Shown here in pieces: positions 1 to 6,511 of a DNA stretch of 64,000 nt (its first letter is position 1; each line of letters starts with the position of its first letter). Source of the DNA: Actinomycetota bacterium (GTDB lineage: Bacteria; Actinomycetota; Acidimicrobiia; Acidimicrobiales; Ilumatobacteraceae); the NCBI GenBank assembly GCA_030645495.1, contig JAUSLV010000026.1, positions 62,001 to 126,000 of the forward strand, read 5' to 3'. The translations under genes and the position numbers were made by a program. The notes beneath the pieces were generated by a model that made no database searches, had not been told where the DNA came from, and was given only the letters and a program-made list of their open reading frames with translations.

Positions 1-163
1 GTAGCGGTCGCACCAGCTTCTGTGCGGCCTCGTACTGCTTGTCGTACATCACACCGTGGCCGGGGAACAGCGCATCGATCGGCTCGACCTCTTCGCGGAC
101 GAACTGGTGGATCCAGTCGAGGTCGGCTTGGAATTCGGGCTCGACGGAGAAGTCGTAGGCCAT
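1..163 (-). CDS. Acyl-CoA dehydrogenase family protein (N-terminus, cut by window edge)
   Basis: Only the first 54 codons are present; the gene leaves the window on the left. The ATG at 163 has an AGGAG ribosome site 7 bases upstream, inside the end of the GntR gene. The protein starts MAYDFSVEPEFQADLDWI and continues with an acidic amphipathic helix (QFVREEVEPIDALFPG). This is typical of the first helix of the N-terminal alpha domain of FAD-dependent acyl-CoA dehydrogenases. The substrate cannot be inferred from this fragment. The gene begins 3 bases after the GntR stop codon, so the two should share a transcript, and the regulator probably controls this enzyme. Confidence 0.72.
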   Translation of the reverse strand, partial: MAYDFSVEPEFQADLDWIHQFVREEVEPIDALFPGHGVMYDKQYEAAQKLVRPL

Positions 164-166
164 GGG

Positions 167-895
167 TCAGCTCCTGCGGGTGGTGGTGGTGATGGTGGTG
201 GGTGTCTCGGCGTGAGGGAACACGCCGGTCACTTGGAGGTGGGCGATGAGGTCCTCGCCCGTTCGGGTCCAGGTCTGCACGGCCACGGCGGCCGCCTCGT
301 CGGGATTGCCCGACTCGATCGCCTTCAGTTGGGCGCGCATGCCGGCGCGGTTCGTCTTCAGTGCATCGGCGATGTTGCTGAGGTAGAACTCGCCGGGTGT
401 GAAGCGGGTCATCGCCTTGATCACCTGGCGCAAGCGGGCGTTGCCCGCCGCACGGTTGATCACGCGGGCGAACTCGATCGCGAGGCGCGTCACCTCGGCA
501 ACGTCGACCGTGGAGCGGGCCTCGGCCTCGATCTCGTGCAGCGCCTGCAGCACGGCCGGGTCGGCATCGGAGGTGACGCGGCGTACGGCGAAGCTCTGCA
601 GCAACCCGTAGAGCTCGTAGTGGTCGCGGATGGTGGATGGGCCGAAGTCGGCCACGAACGTGCCGCGCCGGCCGTCGGTGTGCACCAAACCGTCGTGCGA
701 CAGCTCGATCAGCGCCTCGCGCACCGGTTGGCGGCTGATGTTCAGCACCGAGGCGATGTCGTCCACCGGCACCTTGTCGCCGGTGCGCAGGACGCCGGTG
801 AACACGAGCGTGCGGATGTAGTCGGAGGCCACCTCAGCGCTCGACGGCACGTATGACAGGTTCGGCTTCGGGAGCCCCGGTTTCTCGTCGGTCAC
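167..895 (-). CDS. GntR family (FCD-type) transcriptional regulator
   Basis: A 242-residue regulator. Residues ~20-85 form a winged helix-turn-helix with the GntR signature (LNISRQPVREALIELSHDGL, then GRRGTFVADF). Residues ~90-215 form a helical FCD-type ligand domain. The start chosen is GTG 895, not the upstream in-frame start: it lies 7 bases after a good -10 box (TAACAT, 908-903), and the palindrome at 901-913 would otherwise fall inside the coding sequence. The C-terminus ends in an unusual Thr/Arg tail (TITTTTRRS). The gene is followed after 3 bases by an acyl-CoA dehydrogenase. The family usually represses neighbouring catabolic genes and itself in response to an organic acid or CoA-ester ligand; the ligand here is unknown. 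Confidence 0.85.
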   Translation of the reverse strand: MTDEKPGLPKPNLSYVPSSAEVASDYIRTLVFTGVLRTGDKVPVDDIASVLNISRQPVREALIELSHDGLVHTDGRRGTFVADFGPSTIRDHYELYGLLQSFAVRRVTSDADPAVLQALHEIEAEARSTVDVAEVTRLAIEFARVINRAAGNARLRQVIKAMTRFTPGEFYLSNIADALKTNRAGMRAQLKAIESGNPDEAAAVAVQTWTRTGEDLIAHLQVTGVFPHAETPTTITTTTRRS

Positions 896-930
896 GTCTC
901 GTATGTTACATACAACATTCGAGGAGTCAA
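896..930 (-). promoter_or_regulatory. Promoter and palindromic operator of the GntR gene
   Basis: Read on the minus strand: -35 TTGACT (930-925), a 16-base spacer, and -10 TAACAT (908-903). The perfect palindrome GTATGT-T-ACATAC at 901-913 covers the -10 box. The central GT-N-AC pattern fits sites bound by FCD-type GntR proteins. The predicted transcription start coincides with the GTG codon at 895, so the mRNA would be leaderless. The layout suggests autorepression and control of the downstream dehydrogenase. Confidence 0.65.
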
Positions 931-983
931 GAAAGAGCGCTGGTCGACCGGGTGTGACCCGACCGGTGGCGCCGTTGGGAGCG

Positions 984-1238
984 TCAGTCCTCTTGCTGTT
1001 CGATGGCGTCGAGGAACGCTTCCACGTCGTCGTCCTCACCACCGACGAGCCAGACGACGAGCTCTTCCTCGTTGCCCTCCTCGTCCTCGTCGCGCCACGG
1101 CAGCATCCCCTCGATGCTGTAGCGGTCGACGGTGATGTCCTCGTCCGAGTCGTCGCCCACGGGCGCCACGATCGCCAGTTCCACCTCCGCGTCCGGCGGC
1201 TGGTCCTTCAGCATGTCGATCAGTTCGCTCACTCGCAT
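984..1238 (-). CDS. Small acidic hypothetical protein
   Basis: An 84-residue, very acidic protein. The ATG at 1238 has an AAAGGG ribosome site 7 bases upstream. It opens MRVSELIDMLKDQPPDAEVE, a start seen in small proteins of unknown role, then has runs of Asp and Glu around residues 30-75. No signal peptide, membrane segment or catalytic motif is visible. It lies 31 bases after the hypothetical protein encoded at 1270-1839 and is probably co-transcribed with it. The larger frame that extends to 1487 is a shadow of that upstream gene. Function unknown. Confidence 0.7.
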   Translation of the reverse strand: MRVSELIDMLKDQPPDAEVELAIVAPVGDDSDEDITVDRYSIEGMLPWRDEDEEGNEEELVVWLVGGEDDDVEAFLDAIEQQED

Positions 1239-1269
1239 CGTTCGCCCTTTCGCGGGTGGGTGGTGGGAT

Positions 1270-1839
1270 TCAGTCGTCGCCGAGCCACTGTGCGGCGCGG
1301 TCGAGCAGGAACAGGCTGGCCTCACGGCAACGGTCGAGCGTGTCGCAGAACGCCTTGTCTTCGGCGAGGTACACGTCGGCCAGATCGACCGGGATGCGGG
1401 CCACGATGGAGAGGCTGCGCTCGGGGGCATCGGTGACGCTGGCGAAGCTGTCGATCGCCGACACCTCCAGCGGCAGTGCCACGCCACCCACGCCGGCCAG
1501 CTCGGTGGCCAGCACCAGCAGATCGGGCGGGTGCGGCAGCGGCGGCAGCGTCCAGGTGAAGATCAGCGGGAACGTGAACCCGGTGGGCGGGTCGTCGTCC
1601 GGGTCGTCGAGCTCGACCACCTTGTCCTCGAAACCGAGGAGCGCGCGAGGGTCGACCTCGAGCGAGAGGTGCAGGTCGATCGGGCCGTTGCACGCCTCTT
1701 CGGGGTGCAGATCCACCTCCCACAGCTGGCGCAGCGAGTAGGTCTCGACGAAGTGCCGCTCGTCGTGCACGTGGAATCCGTGGTCGACAGCGTGGCCTTT
1801 CAGGTCGGACACGAAACCGGCGACATCGATGACGGCCAC
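1270..1839 (-). CDS. Conserved hypothetical protein
   Basis: A 189-residue soluble protein. The start is GTG 1839, preceded by GGAAAGGA at 8 bases; the in-frame extension to 1956 would run into the divergent phosphatase promoter and has no ribosome site. The sequence is rich in hydrophobic beta-strand-like stretches separated by acidic and proline segments (VELDDPDDDPPTGFTFPLIF). It has a possible N-terminal alpha/beta part (residues 1-50) and a helical C-terminus (CDTLDRCREASLFLLDRAAQ). I recognise no family motif. It forms a two-gene unit with the small acidic protein downstream, divergent from the inositol-phosphatase-family gene. Confidence 0.65.
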   Translation of the reverse strand: MAVIDVAGFVSDLKGHAVDHGFHVHDERHFVETYSLRQLWEVDLHPEEACNGPIDLHLSLEVDPRALLGFEDKVVELDDPDDDPPTGFTFPLIFTWTLPPLPHPPDLLVLATELAGVGGVALPLEVSAIDSFASVTDAPERSLSIVARIPVDLADVYLAEDKAFCDTLDRCREASLFLLDRAAQWLGDD

Positions 1840-1898
1840 TGCTCGGTCCTTTCCGGGTGCTGCGGTGCGGTCGGCAGCGACACTACCGTGCGATGTGG

Positions 1899-2633
1899 AT
1901 GAAGCCTGACCGGTTGGCCCTGTTGCACGAGGTTGCCGACGTTGTCGCGGCCGCATTCGCTGAGGTACGCGACTTCGGCCCCTCGGGCGGGCGCGACGGC
2001 CAGTACGCGCTCGACCTGGTGGCCGACGAGGCCGCGCTCGCCGTGCTGCGCCGGGCCGGGGTGGGCATCTTGTCGGAGGAGAGCGGGTTCGAGCCCGGTT
2101 CCACCGGTGAGGTGGTGGTGATCGACCCGATCGACGGCAGCACCAACGCCAGCAGGGGAGTGCCCTACTTCGCCACCTCGCTGTGCCTGCTCGATGGCGA
2201 TGGCCCGGCAGTGGCGCTGGTGGCCAACCAGGCCGGCGGCGAGCGGTACTGGGCCGTGCGCGGCGGGGGCGCCTGGCGTGATGGCGTGGCGATCCGGCCC
2301 TCGAGCTGCACCTCGGTCGGTTCGGCGATCGTGGGCCTCAACGGCCTGCCGCCGCGGCCGCTGGGATACGCCCAGTGCCGTGTGCTGGGCGCTGTGGCGC
2401 TCGATCTGTGCCTGGTGGCCTCCGGTGTGCTCGACGGGTACATCGACTGCGTGGCCGACGCTCACGGTGGCTGGGACTTCATGGGCGGCCTGCTGATCTG
2501 CCAGGAGGCCGGGGCCGCGATCGCCGACCTGCACGGCCGCGACCTCGTGGTGCGCGCGCACGCGGATCGGCGTACGCCAGTGGCCGCGGCAACGCCGGAA
2601 CTGCTGGAGGCCCTGCTGGCCGAGCGCCGCTAG
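1899..2633 (+). CDS. Inositol monophosphatase family protein
   Basis: A Mg-dependent sugar-phosphatase-fold enzyme of 244 residues. Metal-site motifs are visible in order: the Glu of LSEESG (~residue 63), IDPIDGSTN (~77-85) and the C-terminal Trp-Asp in GGWDFMGG (~195). The family dephosphorylates inositol phosphate, histidinol phosphate, PAP or FBP, and the exact substrate cannot be told here. ATG 1899 is chosen over ATG 1893 because the -10-like TACCGT (1884-1889) places transcription start at ~1896-1897, giving a near-leaderless mRNA. A second member of the family is encoded at 55.1-55.9 kb. It is followed after 18 bases by tRNA-Val. Confidence 0.85.
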   Translation: MKPDRLALLHEVADVVAAAFAEVRDFGPSGGRDGQYALDLVADEAALAVLRRAGVGILSEESGFEPGSTGEVVVIDPIDGSTNASRGVPYFATSLCLLDGDGPAVALVANQAGGERYWAVRGGGAWRDGVAIRPSSCTSVGSAIVGLNGLPPRPLGYAQCRVLGAVALDLCLVASGVLDGYIDCVADAHGGWDFMGGLLICQEAGAAIADLHGRDLVVRAHADRRTPVAAATPELLEALLAERR

Positions 2634-2651
2634 CGTGGTGGTTCCGTTCGC

Positions 2652-2724
2652 GGGCGTATAGCTCAGTTGGTAGAGCAACGGCCTTACATGCCGTCGGTCG
2701 GGGGTTCGAGTCCCTCTGCGCCCA
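2652..2724 (+). tRNA. tRNA-Val (anticodon UAC)
   Basis: A full cloverleaf of 73 bases. The acceptor stem GGGCGTA pairs with TGCGCCC with one G-U pair. The D-arm is GCTCAGTTGGTAGAGC. The anticodon stem ACGGC/GCCGT has loop CTTACAT, so the anticodon is TAC. The T-arm contains GGTTCGAGTCC. The discriminator base is A2724, and the 3' CCA is not fully encoded. Confidence 0.95.
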
Positions 2725-2729
2725 CCGGT

Positions 2730-2748
2730 CGTTGTCGATTCGACAACG
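2730..2748 (+). terminator. Perfect inverted repeat just after tRNA-Val
   Basis: CGTTGTCGA, one base, TCGACAACG: a perfect 9-bp inverted repeat starting 6 bases after the tRNA. As RNA it folds to a 7-bp stem with a 5-base loop and no U-run. A tRNA processing or termination signal is the simplest reading; a recombination site is possible but unsupported. Confidence 0.4.
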
Positions 2749-2788
2749 GTTGAGGCTGGGTCACGCTCCAGGATCTGGAGTGGAGTCG

Positions 2789-3127
2789 TCAGAGGTGGAG
2801 TGTGCGGATGGGCAAGGTCGGCGCGGCGACGAGCCGGTGGTCTGCGGTGAGGAGCGGGCAGTCCAACGTTTCGGCCAGTGCGACATAGCAGGCGTCAGGG
2901 AACGTGATGTTGGGGTGCAGCTGCCACGCCCTGGTTGCAAGGCTTGCCACGGGCGCTCGCCGGAGCCGAAGGTTGGCGAGACGCATCCGACTGGACTCGA
3001 CCTCTGATTCGGAGAGGACCGCGTTGAGATCCCAACGACGCGGGATGAGTGCTGCGAGTTGCGTGCCCGTCAAGGTTCTGGTGATCATCTCGATGCCCGC
3101 TGAGGCGTCGAGGACGAGCTCCGTCAC
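2789..3127 (-). CDS. PIN-domain toxin, VapC family
   Basis: A 112-residue PIN-fold ribonuclease candidate. The conserved acidic residues are visible: Asp in VLDASAGIEM (D7), Glu in the SESEVESS stretch (~residue 40), and Asp residues in FPDACYVALAE and LTADHRL near the C-terminus. VapC toxins cleave tRNA or rRNA and are neutralised by a co-encoded antitoxin. The GTG start at 3127 overlaps the stop of the upstream small gene in a GTGA motif, the normal antitoxin-toxin arrangement. It is slightly shorter than the usual ~130 residues but has all active-site acids. It sits next to a tRNA gene, a common place for such modules. Confidence 0.8.
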   Translation of the reverse strand: MTELVLDASAGIEMITRTLTGTQLAALIPRRWDLNAVLSESEVESSRMRLANLRLRRAPVASLATRAWQLHPNITFPDACYVALAETLDCPLLTADHRLVAAPTLPIRTLHL

Positions 3128-3333
3128 AGATCGCCGTCGCGCCGTGCCGCGGCGAGTTCCTCTGCTGCCGACACCGGCAGTTCCACGGGCGGCGCCGCTT
3201 TCAGGTCATCGAGCCACTCAGCGACGCGCGCGGCGATCTCTGCGTCGGTGAGCCGTCGTCGACGATATCGATGGGAGGCGTCGAGTCGATGTGGGCAGGG
3301 CGAGCCATGCCGCGAGACTACCCCGGGCGGCAC
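3124..3333 (-). CDS. Putative VapB-type antitoxin (start or frame uncertain)
   Basis: The C-terminal ~45 residues (LTDAEIAARVAEWLDDLKAA, then AEELAAARRDGDL) look like the toxin-binding tail of a small antitoxin and overlap the toxin start by 4 bases. The N-terminus is doubtful. This frame opens at GTG 3333 without a ribosome site and reads a Cys/His/Arg-rich segment. The neighbouring frame has an ATG at 3308 that reads MARPAHIDSTPPIDIVDDG, a more natural antitoxin start, and would join this frame with a single-base shift near 3250-3262. The gene may therefore be frameshifted, contain a sequencing error, or use an unrecognised start. Confidence 0.5.
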   Translation of the reverse strand: MPPGVVSRHGSPCPHRLDASHRYRRRRLTDAEIAARVAEWLDDLKAAPPVELPVSAAEELAAARRDGDL

Positions 3334-3366
3334 TCAGCGAGCCGGACGGTTGACCTCGGCCTCAGC

Positions 3367-6300
3367 TCACAAGTGGGGGTAGACGTGGTCGAGGAGCGCC
3401 GTGACGTCTTCGGCGGAGACGGCCTTGGAGTAGAGCCAGCCCTGCGCCGACGGGCAGCCCATCTGGCGCAAGTAGGCGGCCTGGGCAGAGTGCTCGACGC
3501 CTTCGGCGATGACGGCGATGTCGAGGATCCTCGCGAGGCCGATGATGCCGGCGACGAGGCTGTGGTCGAGATCGTGGTCCGGTGAAGTGATGTCGTTGAC
3601 GAAGCTGCGGTCGATCTTGAGGACGTCGACGGGGTACTGGTTGAGATAGGTGAGAGAGGCGTAGCCGGTGCCGAAGTCGTCGATGGCGAGGGAGATGCCG
3701 CTGTCGTGAATTCCCGCAAGGTTCGCGGTCACGGTGGTGGTCCGGCGCAGCAGGGCGGTCTCGGTGATCTCCACGCAGAGCAGAGCCGGGTCCAGGCCGC
3801 TGGCGCAGAGGGCGCCGTCGATCGCCTCGAGCAGACCGGTCTCGGCGAGTTGGAGGGCGGAGAGGTTGACTCGTACCGTCACCGGCCGACCTGGGCGGAG
3901 AGCCGCCCAGGCGGCAGCCTGGCCGCAGACCTGCCGCAGCACCCAGTCACCGATGTCGAGGATCAAGCCGGTCTCTTCACAGACGTCGACGAATCGGTCG
4001 GCGCTCCACACGGTTCCGTCGGGGTGGTGCCAGCGGAGCAACGCTTCCAGCGCGAGCACCGAACCGCTCGTCAGGTCGATCTCGGGTTGGTACCAGACGG
4101 CGAGCTGACCTCGTTCGAGGGCGTGCCGGAGGTCGGCCTCAATGGCAAGTCGGGTGGTGACGACCGTGCGCAGGTCTTCGTTGAACATCGACATCCGGTC
4201 GCGGCCGGCCGCCTTCGCCGCGTACATCGCGGTGTCTGCCTCCCGCAGCAGATCGCCGGCCTGGACGTCGCCGGTAGTGATGGCCACCCCCACGCTCGCC
4301 GTCGCGAACAGTTCTCGATCGCCGGTGGTGAACGGGGCTCGGAAGTCCTCCACCAAGCGCCCGGCCGCCACCGCCGCCTCGGTCGGATCGTCCAGGTCAC
4401 GCATCACGACCACGAACTCATCCCCACCCAACCGCGCCACCATGTCGCCGGCTCTCACGAGCTTCATGAGACGGGCCGCGGCTGCGACCAGCAGTTCATC
4501 ACCGGTTGCATGTCCCAAGGTGTCGTTGACCACCTTGAACCGGTCGAGATCCATCATCAGGACCGCCACTGCCCGACCCGCGCGCCGTCCCCCGCTGACG
4601 GCACGCAAGATCTCATCCTGCAGCGCCACGCGGTTCGCCAGCCCCGTCAACGGGTCGTGCGTGGCCTGCGCGCGCAATAGATCGGACGTGATCCTGCGCG
4701 CGGTAATGTCGACGGCCACACCCTGGAGTGCGACGATCGTCCCGGCCGAGTCCCGCATGGCTTCTCCGCGGGCCAACATCCACCCGTGCGAACCGTCGGG
4801 TCGGACCATCTCCAGCTCCAGCTCGTAGGGGGTACCCGTCTCCCGGGTCTTCGCCAGTTCCGTGCTCAATTCCAGCCAGCTCGCGGGGGTGAAAAGACGG
4901 CTGTGCTCGGTGTAGTCCGGTACCGGGCTCCCCGGATCCAGGCCCTGCATCAAGAACAGCTCCTCCGACCACGTGACGTGGTTCGAAGCACAGTCCAAGG
5001 TCCAACTGCCGACGTGCGCGATGCGCTGCGCCTGCTCCAACTGCCCTCTACTCGATCGCAGCTCGGCCTCCGCGCGAACGCGGTCGGTGATGTCGCGGCT
5101 CGTCTGGATCACGTGGCTGACCGACCCGTCGGCATCCACCTCTGGGGTGACCTTCGTCTCGTACCAGCGGTGTCCGCCGGCATCGTCGATCTCGAACTCG
5201 AACGTGAGCGGAATGCCGGTGTCGAACACCTGCCGGTTGTGAGCGTTCCACGATGCCGCTGAGTCGCCGTACCCCAGTTCGGCGAACGTCTTGCCGATCC
5301 AGCGTTCGAGCGGGATTCCGGAGTTCCGCTCGACCTGCAGGTTCACATACTCGATGCTCCCGTCGGGCGCGAAGCGGATCACGGCGTCACCCGACCCGTC
5401 GAGCACGGCGCGCAGCAGTTCCTCGCCGGCGGCCAATCGCTGGCTCTGCACCGCCAACTCCGCTTGCGCCCGCTTCTGCTCGGTGATGTCGCGGGCGGCA
5501 GCGAACACTCCGGCGATGTTGCCCCGTGCATCGCAGTAGACGGTGGCGTTGTAGAGCACGTCGGTGACGGTGCCCTCGACGTGCCGGATCGCGAGCGGGA
5601 AGCCGGTGACCGAGCCCTGGCTGAACGCCTGCTGGTAGCCGGCGCGGGCCCGGTCGGGGTCGGTGAAATAGCCGGCGAAGTCGCTGCCGATCAGGGCCTG
5701 CCGCTGAACGCCCGTGACCGACTCGGTAGCCACGTTGACGTCAGTGATGACGCCGTCGGCGCTGATTGTCACCAGCGGGTCGAGGCTCGCCTCGATCAGG
5801 CTCCGCGAGTACGCGGATACACGGGCCAGTTCCTCCTCCGCGCGGACTCGATCTTCGATATCGATGATGATCGAGAACAGCAGCGGCTGACCGTCGCGAA
5901 TGGGGGTCGTGTGAACGTCGACCCGGCGGACCTCGCCGCTCGCAAGGCGGTGGGGAAAGACGAAGTGGCCACGTGTGCGGGACTTCGCTTGCGCCATGAG
6001 TTCGGCCACCTCAGCGGCGGGCATCATGTTGATCTGTGTGATGGTCATCGAGCGCAGGTCGTTCAGGCTGTAGCCGTAGAACTCGGCCGCCGCCGGATTC
6101 GCGTCCACGATCTGCCCCGTGACCGGATCGATGAGCAGCATCACCGCATCGTGCTCGCGGAACATCGCCGCGAACCGGTGGGCGTCACCGAGGGAGTCGT
6201 CCACGGCCCCCTCGCCCTCGGGGCACACCTCGCCAACGCGCACGTCCGAGTCGGGCTGATCATCGAGCCGCTGAACCGCGTCCGCAGCGCGACCTGCAGT

Positions 6301-6381
6301 CGCAGCCTGCTCCGTCATCGGTCGTCGGTGTCTCATCCGGCTGGACTGCCACTCGTCACGGCGGGCCATCTCTGCCCCCAT
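3367..6381 (-). CDS. PAS(x4)-GGDEF-EAL cyclic-di-GMP signalling protein
   Basis: A 1004-residue cytoplasmic-looking sensor with no clear membrane span. Four PAS/PAC units lie at ~65-190, 190-315, 322-445 and 447-570, separated by coiled-coil joints (DRVRAEEEL, EQKRAQAEL, DRVRAEAEL). A GGDEF domain (~575-740) keeps MDLDRFKVVND and the intact LGGDEF active site. An EAL domain (~755-1000) keeps LEALLRW, DDFGTGYASL and AEGVEH. Both c-di-GMP synthase and phosphodiesterase residues therefore look intact, and PAS input probably sets the balance. The start is uncertain: ATG 6381, ATG 6369 (with GGGGG upstream) and ATG 6318 are all possible. It is flanked by unrelated genes and stands alone. Confidence 0.93.
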   Translation of the reverse strand: MGAEMARRDEWQSSRMRHRRPMTEQAATAGRAADAVQRLDDQPDSDVRVGEVCPEGEGAVDDSLGDAHRFAAMFREHDAVMLLIDPVTGQIVDANPAAAEFYGYSLNDLRSMTITQINMMPAAEVAELMAQAKSRTRGHFVFPHRLASGEVRRVDVHTTPIRDGQPLLFSIIIDIEDRVRAEEELARVSAYSRSLIEASLDPLVTISADGVITDVNVATESVTGVQRQALIGSDFAGYFTDPDRARAGYQQAFSQGSVTGFPLAIRHVEGTVTDVLYNATVYCDARGNIAGVFAAARDITEQKRAQAELAVQSQRLAAGEELLRAVLDGSGDAVIRFAPDGSIEYVNLQVERNSGIPLERWIGKTFAELGYGDSAASWNAHNRQVFDTGIPLTFEFEIDDAGGHRWYETKVTPEVDADGSVSHVIQTSRDITDRVRAEAELRSSRGQLEQAQRIAHVGSWTLDCASNHVTWSEELFLMQGLDPGSPVPDYTEHSRLFTPASWLELSTELAKTRETGTPYELELEMVRPDGSHGWMLARGEAMRDSAGTIVALQGVAVDITARRITSDLLRAQATHDPLTGLANRVALQDEILRAVSGGRRAGRAVAVLMMDLDRFKVVNDTLGHATGDELLVAAAARLMKLVRAGDMVARLGGDEFVVVMRDLDDPTEAAVAAGRLVEDFRAPFTTGDRELFATASVGVAITTGDVQAGDLLREADTAMYAAKAAGRDRMSMFNEDLRTVVTTRLAIEADLRHALERGQLAVWYQPEIDLTSGSVLALEALLRWHHPDGTVWSADRFVDVCEETGLILDIGDWVLRQVCGQAAAWAALRPGRPVTVRVNLSALQLAETGLLEAIDGALCASGLDPALLCVEITETALLRRTTTVTANLAGIHDSGISLAIDDFGTGYASLTYLNQYPVDVLKIDRSFVNDITSPDHDLDHSLVAGIIGLARILDIAVIAEGVEHSAQAAYLRQMGCPSAQGWLYSKAVSAEDVTALLDHVYPHL

Positions 6382-6511
6382 CTCGGAGAGCGTCGTCGTG
6401 CGCCCTCTCCGTGGGCAAGTCTAGAAACGTCACGCCACGCAATACCACCCCAAGTGTGCCGTCGGCGGGTTGCCCCGCAGACGCCCCACTGAGCTTCGGT
6501 GAACGGCACCG

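Noticed and set aside
56-856. 266-residue plus-strand frame opposite the GntR gene
   Set aside because: Shadow of the GntR coding strand: low-complexity Gly/His/Arg composition and no ribosome site.
2652-3366. Integrated mobile element at tRNA-Val
   Set aside because: No integrase, no duplicated tRNA end and no composition change; only a two-gene toxin-antitoxin pair is present.
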